NCBI GenBank assembly: GCA_009838975.1
Contig: VXQO01000015.1
Span: forward strand, 1 to 64,000
Direction of reading: 5' to 3'
DNA: 64,000 nt
Source of the DNA: Gemmatimonadota bacterium
Lineage (GTDB): Bacteria > Gemmatimonadota > Gemmatimonadetes > Longimicrobiales > Gaopeijiaceae
Both the position numbers and the translations under genes were made by a program. How positions within the stretch are numbered: position 1 is the stretch's first letter; each line of letters starts with the position of its first letter. A model generated the notes under the pieces. The model had not been told where the DNA came from and made no database searches. It saw nothing but the letters and a program-made list of their open reading frames with translations. Shown here in pieces: positions 1 to 9,236 of this stretch.

Positions 1-211
1 GGGTGGTGGTGGGGTTGGGGGTTGCCGGGTGTGTTCTCATCCTGAGAGAGCGTTACGCCCGTTCTCCGTGAACCTTCACGATGACTTCCTATTCCCGTAG
101 TTCCGCGTCGCCTTCCGACTGGGGACGACATCCAAGCTAGTTGACCCCCCGCGTCGATCACATTACTCTGTTGTCGAGAGTACTCTATCATCATCCGAAG
201 CAAGGCCGAGC
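1..211. other. leading non-coding stretch
   Basis: No convincing gene is visible here. The first 30 bases are G-rich. A small hairpin (GTGAA-CC-TTCAC) lies near 68-79. The stretch probably holds the promoter of the membrane-protein/regulator pair that starts at 212, but I could not pick -35 and -10 boxes with confidence. Confidence 0.3.
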
Positions 212-829
212 ATGATCCAACCGAACCCACAGCCCAATCCCGAAGACGACCTGGCCTTCATCCGCCGCCTGATGGAAGGCGCGCGGGCGGCCGAGGTCGA
301 CCACAGCGGACACCTGATTCTATGGGGGTTCCTCCAGGCCGCGGCCGCAGGTCTGGCATACCTGGTGCAACAAGGTGCCTTCCACTTTTCCATCACGGCC
401 ATCTGGGCCGTGGCGGTCGGCATCGGCTTTACGGGCTCCTGGCTGCTGGCTCTCCGCTCGAGGAGGAGCGCTCCGGTCAACTCGCTCGTGAATCGGGTCC
501 TGGCTGCAATCTGGGTCGGATGCGGGCTTTCGCTGTCGCTGGTGGGCTTCCTCGGAGCAGGCACCGGGTCAATACCGTCTCCGGTCACGTCGGGCGCCAA
601 GAGTGTCATCATCGGGTGCGCGTTCTTCGCATCGGCTCCGCTGCTCAACCGGACCGCATACTGGGCGCTTGCGGGCGCGTGGTGGATCCTGGGCGGCGCT
701 CTGCTGGTCCGTCCCTCTCTTGGATCCAACCTCGTGTTCGTGTTTGCACAGATTCTGTTCATGCTCGTTCCCGGGCTGGTGCTTCGAGCCCGTCGCCGTC
801 CATCCCCCCGACTCCATGCGGTCTCATGA
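212..829 (+). CDS. hypothetical six-helix membrane protein
   Basis: A 205-residue protein with a soluble N-terminus (1-33) and about six hydrophobic segments near residues 35-52, 60-81, 95-115, 128-145, 149-167 and 172-191, followed by a short basic tail. I do not recognise a named family. Its stop overlaps the ATG of a small winged-helix regulator (ATGA at 826-829). Membrane-protein/wHTH pairs of this kind are common in high-GC soil and marine bacteria, where the regulator is thought to control its partner, but the function here is unknown. The start ATG at 212 gives the full soluble N-terminus. Confidence 0.7.
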   Translation: MIQPNPQPNPEDDLAFIRRLMEGARAAEVDHSGHLILWGFLQAAAAGLAYLVQQGAFHFSITAIWAVAVGIGFTGSWLLALRSRRSAPVNSLVNRVLAAIWVGCGLSLSLVGFLGAGTGSIPSPVTSGAKSVIIGCAFFASAPLLNRTAYWALAGAWWILGGALLVRPSLGSNLVFVFAQILFMLVPGLVLRARRRPSPRLHAVS

Positions 830-1155
830 CGAACTACGACTACCGCCAGTTCGACCCGCTCGTGCACTCCAGAATCCGGCTTTCGGTACTGGCCATCCTC
901 GTCAGCGTCGACGATGCCGAGTTCACGTATCTGCGCAAACAGGTCAAGGCCACGGACGGCAACCTGGGCGCCCATCTTCGCAGACTTGAAGAGGCCGGAT
1001 ACCTGCATGTCACCAAGCACTTCGTGGACCGGAAGCCCCTGACCCGCTACCGGGTGACCGAATCCGGACGAGAGGCATTTCGGAGGTACGTCGACAGTGT
1101 GGAGCAAGTGTTGCGCGCCACGCCGTACGAGGCACCAAAGAGTGCGGCAGGGTAG
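826..1155 (+). CDS. winged-helix transcriptional regulator (HTH_34-like)
   Basis: A 109-residue single-domain DNA-binding protein. The pattern of DPLVHSRIRLSVLAIL, then an F-T-Y-L-R recognition-helix region, then DGNLGAHLRRLEEAGYL and a wing with K..T.YR.T..G is that of the ArsR/MarR-like HTH_34 family, which binds DNA as a dimer through a winged helix. The ATG at 826 overlaps the stop of the membrane-protein gene (ATGA), so the two are translationally coupled and the regulator probably acts on its own operon. The frame is open further upstream, but that part antisense-reads the membrane gene and is not used. Confidence 0.8.
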   Translation: MTNYDYRQFDPLVHSRIRLSVLAILVSVDDAEFTYLRKQVKATDGNLGAHLRRLEEAGYLHVTKHFVDRKPLTRYRVTESGREAFRRYVDSVEQVLRATPYEAPKSAAG

Positions 1156-1157
1156 GC

Positions 1158-3356
1158 GTGCTCGCGTTGCGGCGGGCGCGGTGGTGTGTCACAACGATGT
1201 GTCTCACGCCGATCGCCCTGGCTGCCCAGGAGTCTTCCGTGGTATCCGGCACTGTGCGGGACCCTGCCGGGCAGCCGCTTGCCGGAGCCGACGCGTTTCT
1301 GCTTGAGACGCTGGAAGGGTCGCTCACGGACGACTCGGGCGGGTTTCGATTCGATACCCGCAGGACCGGCTCCGCGACGCTTGTCGTTCAGAAGGCCGGC
1401 TACCTGGAAGTCCGCCGACCGGTCGATCTTCCGCTCGACGGCGCGCTTGCCATCGTGATGCAGCTTGCCCCGATCGCCTTGGAGCCGATCACGGTGGAAG
1501 CCGGCACTTTCCGGCTTGGCAACCTGCCCGACGTGACGCTCAGCGACCTCGAGGTCGTGAGGACGCCGGGCGCGGCCGCCGATCCCTTCCGCGCCATCCA
1601 GACATTCCCGGGAGTCCAGAGCGTCGGCGAGGGAGCGGGGCTGTTCGTTCGCGGCGGCGACATCTCCGAGACAAGGGTGCTGCTCGACGGAGCGACGGTG
1701 ATTTCTCCCTTCCGCCTCGACACCGACCGCACCATCTCGTTCGGTCGCTTCGATCCCTTCCAGCTGCGCGGGATCCAGTTCTCGGCGGGCGGATTCGGCG
1801 CTGAGCATGGCGATGCGCTCTCCGCCATCGCCGACCTTCAGAGCGTGGACAAGCCAGGCGCGAGCGAACTCGGCGTTAGCGCGGCCATCGGTGGCCTTTC
1901 GGGCGGGCTCTCCGTCGACCTGTCCGAGTCCGTGGGTTTTCGCGTGACCGGCACACGCACCGACACCGACCTGCTCATGCGACTCAACGGCAGAAGGGAC
2001 GAGTTCGACGTGGTCCCCAAGGGCAACGACCTGAGTGGCGGTGGCGAGTGGGCGTACCGGCCCGGAGCCAGCCTGAAGGCCTTCGTGCTCGTGCAAACCG
2101 ATCAGGTCGGCGTCCGGATAGACGATCCGTCTCATTCCGGCGTCTACAGCTCCGACGGACGAGCGGACCTGGTCGCGGTATCGGGTCTCGACGCCTTCGG
2201 CGCGGTGGGACTGAAGTGGGGAGTGGCGACCAGCGGATCCCGCAAGGACGAGGACTTCGGCGCTTTCCGCCTTGAGCGCGACGATCGGCTGACCCAAGCT
2301 CGCGCCAGGATCGAAGTCCCGGTGCGGCCCGGCCTCGCGGTGGCGCTCGGAACCGAACTGGAGCACCGGGAGGCGGACCTCGCCGGATCGGTTCCAACGG
2401 CGTCGTACGACAACGCGCCGGACGCCTCGAAGACCGTCTTTTCCAGCCGCGAGTCTGGGGCTCGCCTCGGTGGTTTCGGGCAGGTCGAGCTGCAACCCTC
2501 GAATGTGCTTCGGCTGCTGCTCGGCCTGCGCGCCGATCGGTCGACGTTCACCGGGCGCGCGACCCTGGACCCCCGCCTGTCGGCTACATGGCGCCCAACC
2601 GGGATGCTGACCCTGACCGCTGCATGGGGCGTCTTCCACCAGGTTCCCGATCCCCTGCTGTTCGAGCCGACGCTGGGAGATCCTTCCCTGCCGGCCATGT
2701 CCGCCCGGCACTGGATCGGGGGCGCCACCTGGGATGCCGGTACCCGCCTGGTGCGCATCGAGGCGTACGCCAAGCACTACGCATCGCTCGCCGCGCGGAC
2801 CAGGGACGGCATCACGCGCGGAGGAGGAACCGGAACCGCCCGGGGACTGGATGTCTTCGTCAAGGACGAACTGGGACTCCTGGGTCTCGACGGCCGGATC
2901 GCATACAGCTTCATCCGCTCCGAGCGAACCGACCCCGACACCGGGCGCCTGGCCCCGTCGGCCTTTGACGCCACCCACACCCTCAACCTGGTTCTCAACC
3001 GGGGCTTCGGGGAATGGCTGGATCTGGGCGTGGCCTACCGAGCCGCCACCGGGGTGCCCTTCACTCCCGTCACAGGGGCGGCGTTCGATGAGACTCGCGG
3101 TTTGTGGCAACCCGTCCATGGCGCGCCCATGTCCGAGCGGCTTCCCGCCTACAGAAGGGTCGATCTGTCGGCGAGCGTGCTGCAGAGCTTCTGGCCCGAC
3201 AACATCACCGTCTTTTTCGTCTCCATGATGAATTCGCTGGATCGGTCGAACGTCCGGCAGTTTCGCTACAGCCGCGACTACTCGGAGCGCATTCCGCTCA
3301 AGACCCCGTTCCCTCGCAGCATCTACTTCGGGGTCACGATGACCCTGCCCTTCTGA
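1158..3356 (+). CDS. TonB-dependent outer-membrane receptor with carboxypeptidase-like N-domain
   Basis: A 732-residue outer-membrane protein. A signal peptide (1-23, ending A-L-A-A-Q) is followed by a carboxypeptidase-regulatory-like beta domain (about 26-110; GTVRDPAGQPLAGADAFL), a plug (about 115-235; FPGVQSVGEGAGLFVRGGD) and a 22-strand-type barrel ending in aromatic Phe (TMTLPF). Such receptors import large substrates using TonB/ExbBD energy; the substrate cannot be told here. I use the GTG at 1158, two bases after the regulator's stop, because it gives a proper basic n-region; ATG at 1197 is a shorter alternative. It is slightly short for the family, consistent with a small barrel. Confidence 0.88.
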   Translation: MLALRRARWCVTTMCLTPIALAAQESSVVSGTVRDPAGQPLAGADAFLLETLEGSLTDDSGGFRFDTRRTGSATLVVQKAGYLEVRRPVDLPLDGALAIVMQLAPIALEPITVEAGTFRLGNLPDVTLSDLEVVRTPGAAADPFRAIQTFPGVQSVGEGAGLFVRGGDISETRVLLDGATVISPFRLDTDRTISFGRFDPFQLRGIQFSAGGFGAEHGDALSAIADLQSVDKPGASELGVSAAIGGLSGGLSVDLSESVGFRVTGTRTDTDLLMRLNGRRDEFDVVPKGNDLSGGGEWAYRPGASLKAFVLVQTDQVGVRIDDPSHSGVYSSDGRADLVAVSGLDAFGAVGLKWGVATSGSRKDEDFGAFRLERDDRLTQARARIEVPVRPGLAVALGTELEHREADLAGSVPTASYDNAPDASKTVFSSRESGARLGGFGQVELQPSNVLRLLLGLRADRSTFTGRATLDPRLSATWRPTGMLTLTAAWGVFHQVPDPLLFEPTLGDPSLPAMSARHWIGGATWDAGTRLVRIEAYAKHYASLAARTRDGITRGGGTGTARGLDVFVKDELGLLGLDGRIAYSFIRSERTDPDTGRLAPSAFDATHTLNLVLNRGFGEWLDLGVAYRAATGVPFTPVTGAAFDETRGLWQPVHGAPMSERLPAYRRVDLSASVLQSFWPDNITVFFVSMMNSLDRSNVRQFRYSRDYSERIPLKTPFPRSIYFGVTMTLPF

Positions 3357-3377
3357 CTCGAACGAGGAGAGTATCCC

Positions 3378-4139
3378 GTGTCTTTCCCATACAAGCTTGT
3401 CTGCGCTCTTCTGCTTGCCTGCGGGATCCCGCCGCAGGGCCTGGCCGCTCAGACTCTGGATCCCGGCGAGCTCGCCGAACGCCTGCGCACTCAGGTTGAG
3501 GAGGCGAAGATCGCGGGCGACGCCGATGCCCTGCAGCAGATGGTGACCCTGTCTCGGCGCGCCGTGACCGCCTTTCCCGAAGACGCACTGCTCAACCACT
3601 ACGCCGGCTACGCGCTCTACTGCCTCGCGTCGCGAAGCATGGAGACCGACACGGACGCGTCGCACGCGTTGCTCGAGCAGGCCGAGTCGTTTCTTGAGAG
3701 GTCGGTCGAAATCGAGCCGATCACGGAGTCGTACGCCTTGCTGGCCTCGGCGATCGGCATGCGGATCGATGGTCCTGTGTCCGCGATGACCCTGGGGATG
3801 CGATCGGGCGCCGCGATGGACCGTGCCAAGGCCCTGGGGTCGCCCAATCCTCGCGTACGACTGCTGGAGGGAATCTCGGCCTTGCACACACCGAGGGCGT
3901 TTGGAGGTGGTCATGAAGCCGCGCTGGAGCACTTCCTGGCCGCGATCGAGCTGTTCGCCGACGAAGCGCCGAAGCCCCCGCTGCCCGCGTGGGGGCACGC
4001 CGAGGCGTACGCGTGGCTCGGTCAGACGCACGCGGCGCTGGGACAGGCCGAGGCCGCGCGCACGGCGTTCGAGCAGGCGCTGGAGCTGGAACCCGGGTAT
4101 GTGTGGGTACGTGACGTGCTGCTGCCGGGGCTGGGGTAG
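3378..4139 (+). CDS. secreted TPR-repeat protein
   Basis: A 253-residue protein with a signal peptide (1-24, GLAAQ), then helical repeats. The clearest TPR unit is C-terminal (about 205-240; AWGHAEAYAWLGQTHAALGQ and the following AARTAFEQALELEPGY), with others near 60-120. TPR proteins are scaffolds; a periplasmic partner is inferred, perhaps for the receptor 21 bases upstream, with which it is likely co-transcribed. The start is GTG at 3378 with a good Shine-Dalgarno (GAGGAGA) at the right spacing. Confidence 0.8.
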   Translation: MSFPYKLVCALLLACGIPPQGLAAQTLDPGELAERLRTQVEEAKIAGDADALQQMVTLSRRAVTAFPEDALLNHYAGYALYCLASRSMETDTDASHALLEQAESFLERSVEIEPITESYALLASAIGMRIDGPVSAMTLGMRSGAAMDRAKALGSPNPRVRLLEGISALHTPRAFGGGHEAALEHFLAAIELFADEAPKPPLPAWGHAEAYAWLGQTHAALGQAEAARTAFEQALELEPGYVWVRDVLLPGLG

Positions 4140-4190
4140 CCTCCGGCACCGCGCGTGATCCCGGGGCGCCGTCACCCGCGGATCCGGTGC

Positions 4191-4955
4191 TCATGGCGGT
4201 GTGAGCGTAACGGATGCTCTGGTGAAGTAGAGTTGTGTCAGGCTTTCGAAACCGGAGTCTGCGCCGATCAGAAGCCATGCGCGTCCGTCAGGAGGCACCA
4301 GCAGCGACGCGGGAACGTCTTGCTCGGCCAGTGCCTTGGTCTCCCAGCGCCGAGGCTCCTCGCAGGCTCTTGAGTTGGCAACATTGCCGAGAACAACGGC
4401 CTGGGTGCCACTGTTCGACTGGCTCCCGATGTCGACGTTCATGCGGAGGTAGGAACCATCGCTGACCGTGAGCGGTTCCACCGCGGTGACACCGGCCTTG
4501 ATCCATACGCTCTCGCCCGGCGCGCCGCCGACGCCGAGACAGCCCGACGGCGTGTCGGTCGCGATCTCCACGCTGACCGTGGCCGCATATCGCGCGCCGG
4601 GAGTCAGGCCGTCGAGCGCTCCCCGGTAGAACATGAACAGATCGTCGCTCCGGTTGACGCCGGAAATGAACAGGGCGGAACGCGAGTCCAGTGGCGGCGG
4701 GATCGCCCGGTAGTCGGCCGTCAACTCGTAGATTTCGGCGTGTTCGGGCGGATAGTCGGCGAAGTCCGCAACGAATCCCTGCGCCCCGCGGTCGAAATCG
4801 AAGGTGAATACCAGCGGCTCCGGGGGGGTGATTGCACGCGAACAGCCGCTGAGCGACGCACCCATGAACAGCACGGCGGACCGGCTACGCCATCGCGAGG
4901 CCCGAAGTGGCGCTCGATAGGCGGGGTGTTCGTCACGGGCTATGCGGTCGGTCAT
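4191..4955 (-). CDS. hypothetical lipoprotein
   Basis: A 254-residue protein with a lipobox (L-S-G-C, Cys38) after a long basic n-region, so it is probably exported and acylated. The mature part has a beta-rich pattern starting VFTFDFDRGAQGF and containing RYAATVSVEIATD, like carbohydrate-binding-type jelly-roll domains in secreted lipoproteins. No catalytic motif is seen. It stands alone and convergent to the TPR gene. The unusually long n-region suggests the true start may be a little downstream. Confidence 0.6.
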   Translation of the reverse strand: MTDRIARDEHPAYRAPLRASRWRSRSAVLFMGASLSGCSRAITPPEPLVFTFDFDRGAQGFVADFADYPPEHAEIYELTADYRAIPPPLDSRSALFISGVNRSDDLFMFYRGALDGLTPGARYAATVSVEIATDTPSGCLGVGGAPGESVWIKAGVTAVEPLTVSDGSYLRMNVDIGSQSNSGTQAVVLGNVANSRACEEPRRWETKALAEQDVPASLLVPPDGRAWLLIGADSGFESLTQLYFTRASVTLTPP

Positions 4956-5176
4956 TCCTCACCTGGAATCGATGCGGGGATTGGATGACGACCGAGCCAA
5001 CTCTCGGTGGTCGTCCGCCTGCGAAGTGGAAGAAGGATCGCACCTGTCGCGTCACGTATCAAAACGCGCCCGTGCCTGTCTCCGCCCGAGACGCCGCGAG
5101 GGGCCAGTCCCCAGGCCTGCCACGTCCCGGCGTCGTCCGCGAAACAGCCCTGACCACGGACTCGTAGGTTGGCCCC

Positions 5177-6082
5177 ATGCAAGCACGGCAAGCGCATGCT
5201 CCCTCCCTCGCGCGCCTCTCGCGCGTAACACATCGATACGGACCCGTGCTGGCGTTGGACGGGCTCGATCTGGAGGTCCGGAGTGGCGAGGTGCTCGGGG
5301 TGCTGGGGCCGAATGGTGCCGGCAAGACCACCGCCATCAGCCTCCTCCTCGGGAGTCTGCAGGTGCAGGAGGGCGTGGCGAGCGTCTTCGGCCTCGCGCC
5401 GGGGGCGCCGGAAGTGCGGGTGCGCAGGGGCGCGATGCTCCAGATCTCCGGCATCTCCGCGAACCTGACCGTACGCGAGCACGTCGAACTGTTCCGTGCC
5501 TACTATCCGGCACCGCTCTCGGCTTCGCGCCTGATGGCGATGGCGGGCCTCGAGGGTCTTGCCCGGCGCCGGTACGGGAAGCTCTCGGGCGGGCAGAAGC
5601 AGCGGGTGATGTTCGCGCTTGCGCTGGCGGGCGATCCGGAGCTGTTGTTCCTGGACGAACCCACCACCGGGCTCGACGTCGACGCCCGGCACCGTCTGTG
5701 GAGCGAGATCCGCGCCCTCCGCGAATCCGGACGCACCACCGTTCTCACGACCCACAACCTGGACGAGGCCGACGCGCTCGCCGACCGCGTGATGGTGATC
5801 CACAACGGTCGGCGAATCGCGGAGGGCACCCCGGCGGAGATCAAGTCGCGCACGGCGGGCCGGCTCGTACGCTGTGTTACCCGGCTCGCGCCCGATGCGA
5901 TGGCGAGCCTGCCCGGCGTGGTCGAGGCCAGGACGCGGGGTCAGCATCTGGAAGCGCTGACGACACAGCCCGAGGTCCTGGTTCGGGAGCTGCTCGCCCG
6001 CGACGAAAGGCTGGCGGATCTCACCGTCGTGGCCGCGGGACTTGAAGAGGCGTTTCTCGCGCTGACGAAGGACACCACATGA
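5177..6082 (+). CDS. ABC transporter ATP-binding protein
   Basis: A 301-residue ATPase of the ABC-2 exporter (DrrA/CcmA/YadG) type. Walker A GPNGAGKTT is at 44-52, the signature LSGGQKQR at 136-143, Walker B LLFLDE at 156-161 and the switch His at 193 (TTHNLDEADAL). The C-terminal 80 residues form the small accessory domain usual in this family. It works with the permease whose ATG overlaps its stop (ATGA at 6079-6082). No Shine-Dalgarno stands out at the start. Direction (export) is inferred from family; substrate unknown. Confidence 0.92.
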   Translation: MQARQAHAPSLARLSRVTHRYGPVLALDGLDLEVRSGEVLGVLGPNGAGKTTAISLLLGSLQVQEGVASVFGLAPGAPEVRVRRGAMLQISGISANLTVREHVELFRAYYPAPLSASRLMAMAGLEGLARRRYGKLSGGQKQRVMFALALAGDPELLFLDEPTTGLDVDARHRLWSEIRALRESGRTTVLTTHNLDEADALADRVMVIHNGRRIAEGTPAEIKSRTAGRLVRCVTRLAPDAMASLPGVVEARTRGQHLEALTTQPEVLVRELLARDERLADLTVVAAGLEEAFLALTKDTT

Positions 6083-6855
6083 CCCCGGGTCGGCGCTTCC
6101 GGATCTACCTGCTGGAGGCACGCTTCCAGTTCGTGGAGGTGTTGCGGGAGCCCATGTTCGCCATCCCCACGCTGGCGTTCCCGCTCATCTTCTACCTGTT
6201 CTTCGGCGTGATCATGGGCACGCGCGGGGTGTCGCTGGCCGTGCCGACCTACGTGCTGGCGACCTACGGAGTCTTCGGTGTCCTCGGCCCGGCGCTCTTC
6301 GGCTTCGGAGCCGGGCTCGCGAACGAACGCGACACCGGTGTCCTGCTCCTGAAGCAGACCACGCCCATGCCCGCGGGCGCCTACCTGTTTGCCAAGGTCA
6401 TGGCGGCTCTGATCTTCGGCGCGGTCGTCGTGGCGGCGCTGTTCCTGATGGCCGCGCACGCGGCGGGGGTGGCGCTCTACCGCTGGCAGTGGTTCGCGCT
6501 GGCCGGGGTACTGCTCGCCGGCGTGATCCCGTTCTGTGCCCTGGGCCTGGCGATCGGCGCGTGGGCCAGGGGCCGCTCGGCCGTCGCCGTGGTCAACCTC
6601 GTCTTCCTGCCCATGGCCATGCTCTCCGGGCTCTGGCTCCCCATCTACATGTTTCCGGATGTCATGCAGGACATCGCGCTGGCGCTTCCCGCCTATCACC
6701 ACGCGCAGCTCGCGCTCAAGGTCATCGCGATGGACGCCGGGCAGCCGGTCCCGACGCACCTGGCGGTTCTGGTGGCCGAGACGCTCGCCTTCCTCGCCGT
6801 GGCGGCGCTCGGGTTCCGCCGCGCGGACAGCTTCTCGATGAGGAGATCTCGATGA
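6079..6855 (+). CDS. ABC-2 type transporter permease
   Basis: A 258-residue integral membrane protein with six predicted helices, the ABC-2 pattern: a first helix after FREP-like MFAIPTLAFPLIFYLFFG, then a cytoplasmic loop with NERDTGVLLLKQTTP, then four more helices and the conserved LSGLWLPIYMFPDVMQ segment before the last helix. It pairs with the upstream ATPase to form the exporter. Stop and start overlaps on both sides (ATGA) put ATPase, permease and amidohydrolase in one tightly coupled operon. Confidence 0.9.
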   Translation: MTPGRRFRIYLLEARFQFVEVLREPMFAIPTLAFPLIFYLFFGVIMGTRGVSLAVPTYVLATYGVFGVLGPALFGFGAGLANERDTGVLLLKQTTPMPAGAYLFAKVMAALIFGAVVVAALFLMAAHAAGVALYRWQWFALAGVLLAGVIPFCALGLAIGAWARGRSAVAVVNLVFLPMAMLSGLWLPIYMFPDVMQDIALALPAYHHAQLALKVIAMDAGQPVPTHLAVLVAETLAFLAVAALGFRRADSFSMRRSR

Positions 6856-8672
6856 AGAGTGCACGTCATCTCGTCGGCCGTAGCCTGACCTGGCTCGCGA
6901 TCGGAGTCGTGGTCTTCACCGGCGTGCTCGCGACCCTGCCGGTGCCGCAGGCTGCCGACGGCCCGGCCCGGGGAGTTCCCGAGGAGACGTTCGCGATCGT
7001 GGACGTCACGGCGTTCGACGGCGAGGCCTTCAGACAGGGATGGGACGTGTGGGTCGAGGATGGGCGGATCCGGCACGCCGGCCAGAAGCTGGACCTGCCC
7101 GAGGACCTCCCGCGTCTGGACGGGCGGGGCCACACGCTGATCCCGGGGCTGATCGATGGTCACGTGCACAGCTTCCTCTCGACCCTGAGGGACGCACTCC
7201 GCTTCGGGGTGACCACCGTGCTGGACCAGTCCACGGACCCGGCCTTCGCTGCGGCGCAGCGGCCCGCGCGCGAGGAGGTGGCGCGCGGCACCGAGGCGGA
7301 CCTCTTCTCCGCCGGCATGACCGCCACGGCCCCGGAAGGGCACGGCACGCAGTACGGAATCCCCGTCGAGACGCTTACCGGCCCGGACGAGGCGACCGAG
7401 TGGGTGAGGGCGCGCAAGACCGAGGGCTCCGACTGGATCAAGATCATCTACGAGGACGGCAGCGCCTTCGACATGGAGATCCCGTCGCTCGACGGAGAGA
7501 CGGTCGCCGCGGTCATCGCGGCCGCGCACGCGGAGGGACTCGCCGCCGTGGTGCATGTGAGCACCCTCGAAACGGCTCTCGAAGCGATGGCCTTCGGCGC
7601 CGACGGCCTGGTGCACGTGTGGCGCGACGAGGTCGTCTCCGAGGCGGATGCCCGGCGCTTTAGGGAGGCGGGCATCTTCGTGGTCCCGACGCTCTCGGTC
7701 ATGGTTTCGGCCGATGATTCCGCGTTGGCCGCACTGGTGCGCGAGACCGACGAAACGATGCTCTCACCGATTCAGCGGCAGACTCTCGACGGTCGCTTCC
7801 CGGGAGGCCTCGCGGAGGGCGGAGACGTGGCGATGGAGAATGTCCGGAGGCTGCGCGCGGCCGGAGTGCGCCTGGTCGCGGGCACGGACAGCCCGAATCC
7901 GGGAACCGGGGCGGGAATCTCCATGCACGGGGAGCTGCGTCTGCTCGCACGCGCCGGCATGGGGAACGCGGAGGCGCTGGCGGCTGCGACTTCCGTGGCG
8001 GCGGACGCGTTCGGCATTGCGGGGCGCGGCCGGATCGCCGAAGGCCGTCTCGCCGACCTGGTGCTGGTGCGCGGCGACCTCGAGCGAGACGTGTCGCGCA
8101 GCCATGACATCGTCGCGATCTGGAAGGACGGGTACCTGGTAGACCGCGCAGTCGGGTCGGCGGGGGCCGGGCCTCTGGCTGAGATCGCACCCGCTCCCGC
8201 AGAAACCCTGGTCGCCGACTTCGAGGATGGGTTCGAGGCAAGGTTCGGCGCATGGGACGTGACGACGGACCAGTTGACCGGAGGTGCGTCCAGCGCCAAC
8301 GCGGCCGTGCGCGACGGCGCGTTGGTGGTCACCGGCGAGATCGCCCCGGGACTGGCGTTCCCCTGGGCGGGCGTGATCTGGATGCCCGGCGCGCAGCCCA
8401 TGCAGCCCGTCGACTTCTCCGGCCGCGAGGCGATCCGCTTCCGGACGCGCGGGGATGGGCGGCAGTACTCGGTGATGCTGATCAGCACCGCGGAGCCGGC
8501 CGGGCCGCCGCCCGCCGTGACGTTCATCGCGCCGGAGGAGTGGACCTGGCTGGAGATCCGCCTGGAGGACTTCCCGACGGCCACGCCGGAGATCATCGCG
8601 GGGCTGGCTTTTGTGGCGGAGGAGCCGGTGGGGGCCTACACGTTCGAAGTGGATGAGGTGGAGGTGAGGTAG
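6852..8672 (+). CDS. secreted amidohydrolase with C-terminal CIA30-like domain
   Basis: A 606-residue protein. After an N-terminal signal/anchor (about 10-34) comes an amidohydrolase-superfamily barrel with metal-binding H-V-H at 104-106 (GLIDGHVH), a candidate bridging Lys in DWIKIIYEDG, His residues in VVHVST and GLVHVW, and the late Asp in AGTDSPNPG. It is imidazolonepropionase/prolidase-like, so it probably cuts a C-N bond in a small amide or peptide; substrate unknown. Residues about 455-606 form a separate beta domain resembling CIA30/galactose-binding folds (VADFEDGFEARFG). This fusion is known in Gemmatimonadota-type genomes. ATGA overlap with the permease. Confidence 0.85.
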   Translation: MKSARHLVGRSLTWLAIGVVVFTGVLATLPVPQAADGPARGVPEETFAIVDVTAFDGEAFRQGWDVWVEDGRIRHAGQKLDLPEDLPRLDGRGHTLIPGLIDGHVHSFLSTLRDALRFGVTTVLDQSTDPAFAAAQRPAREEVARGTEADLFSAGMTATAPEGHGTQYGIPVETLTGPDEATEWVRARKTEGSDWIKIIYEDGSAFDMEIPSLDGETVAAVIAAAHAEGLAAVVHVSTLETALEAMAFGADGLVHVWRDEVVSEADARRFREAGIFVVPTLSVMVSADDSALAALVRETDETMLSPIQRQTLDGRFPGGLAEGGDVAMENVRRLRAAGVRLVAGTDSPNPGTGAGISMHGELRLLARAGMGNAEALAAATSVAADAFGIAGRGRIAEGRLADLVLVRGDLERDVSRSHDIVAIWKDGYLVDRAVGSAGAGPLAEIAPAPAETLVADFEDGFEARFGAWDVTTDQLTGGASSANAAVRDGALVVTGEIAPGLAFPWAGVIWMPGAQPMQPVDFSGREAIRFRTRGDGRQYSVMLISTAEPAGPPPAVTFIAPEEWTWLEIRLEDFPTATPEIIAGLAFVAEEPVGAYTFEVDEVEVR

Positions 8673-8726
8673 GGCAGCGGAGGGACAGGATTCCCCCGGC
8701 CCACCAGCCCTCGCCGCGAACGACGC

Positions 8727-8747
8727 CCGTCGGAATCAAGCCGACGG
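8727..8747. terminator. bidirectional hairpin terminator
   Basis: A 7-bp perfect stem (CCGTCGG/CCGACGG) with a 7-base loop sits between the convergent ends of the amidohydrolase (+) and the lipoprotein gene (-). No U-tract follows, so termination strength is uncertain. Confidence 0.4.
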
Positions 8748-8749
8748 CT

Positions 8750-9232
8750 CTACCGCCTCCTCAGAATGAGCGCTAGTGTGTCCGTCTGGCCGACCGGATT
8801 GTTGAGGACGAAAGCGCCGCCGATGGCGTGGTCGGTGTCAAAGCGGCCCTCGAAGAGGGCTTCAACGGGGTCCTGGCCGGCAACCAGGAACAGCCTGAAG
8901 TCCATGTCGACGAACGGGTAGTAGTAGGTGCCGGTGATGTAGCCGTGGACGACAACCGGGAGTTCGTCGGGCTCCGTGACCCGAAGCCGCGTGTCGCCAA
9001 TGAGAACGTGGGGAGCGGGCTCGTCGATATCGACGGTCAATTCGAGTTCGGTGTCGCCCTCGGTGTGCGCCGCCAACCACTCGCCCCGGATGTCGGGCGG
9101 TGGCGGGGGACCGCCCTCGTCCCACAACCAGCATCCCGCGAGCGACAGCGCCATCACCGCGATGGCAGCGAGGATCCTTGGGGAGCGTAACTCGATCGGC
9201 CCCTCGGCCCTCGGCGTCGGCGCCTCCTGCAT
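8750..9232 (-). CDS. small hypothetical lipoprotein
   Basis: A 160-residue protein with a lipobox (LSLAGC, Cys34) followed by a Gly/Pro-rich linker (GGPPPPPDIRGEW) and a small beta-barrel-like domain of about 110 residues. Similar short lipoproteins are common in this type of genome and have no assigned function. I place the start at ATG 9232, only four bases after the stop of the beta-propeller gene, rather than at the longer open frame to 9379, whose extra residues are Cys/Arg-rich antisense of the neighbour. Confidence 0.65.
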   Translation of the reverse strand: MQEAPTPRAEGPIELRSPRILAAIAVMALSLAGCWLWDEGGPPPPPDIRGEWLAAHTEGDTELELTVDIDEPAPHVLIGDTRLRVTEPDELPVVVHGYITGTYYYPFVDMDFRLFLVAGQDPVEALFEGRFDTDHAIGGAFVLNNPVGQTDTLALILRRR

Positions 9233-9236
9233 GTCC

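Noticed and set aside
1047-4175. Long minus-strand open frame (about 1040 codons) opposite the TonB receptor and TPR gene
   Set aside because: Arg/Gly/Pro-rich translation with no motif; it is the antisense shadow of well-supported plus-strand genes in high-GC DNA.
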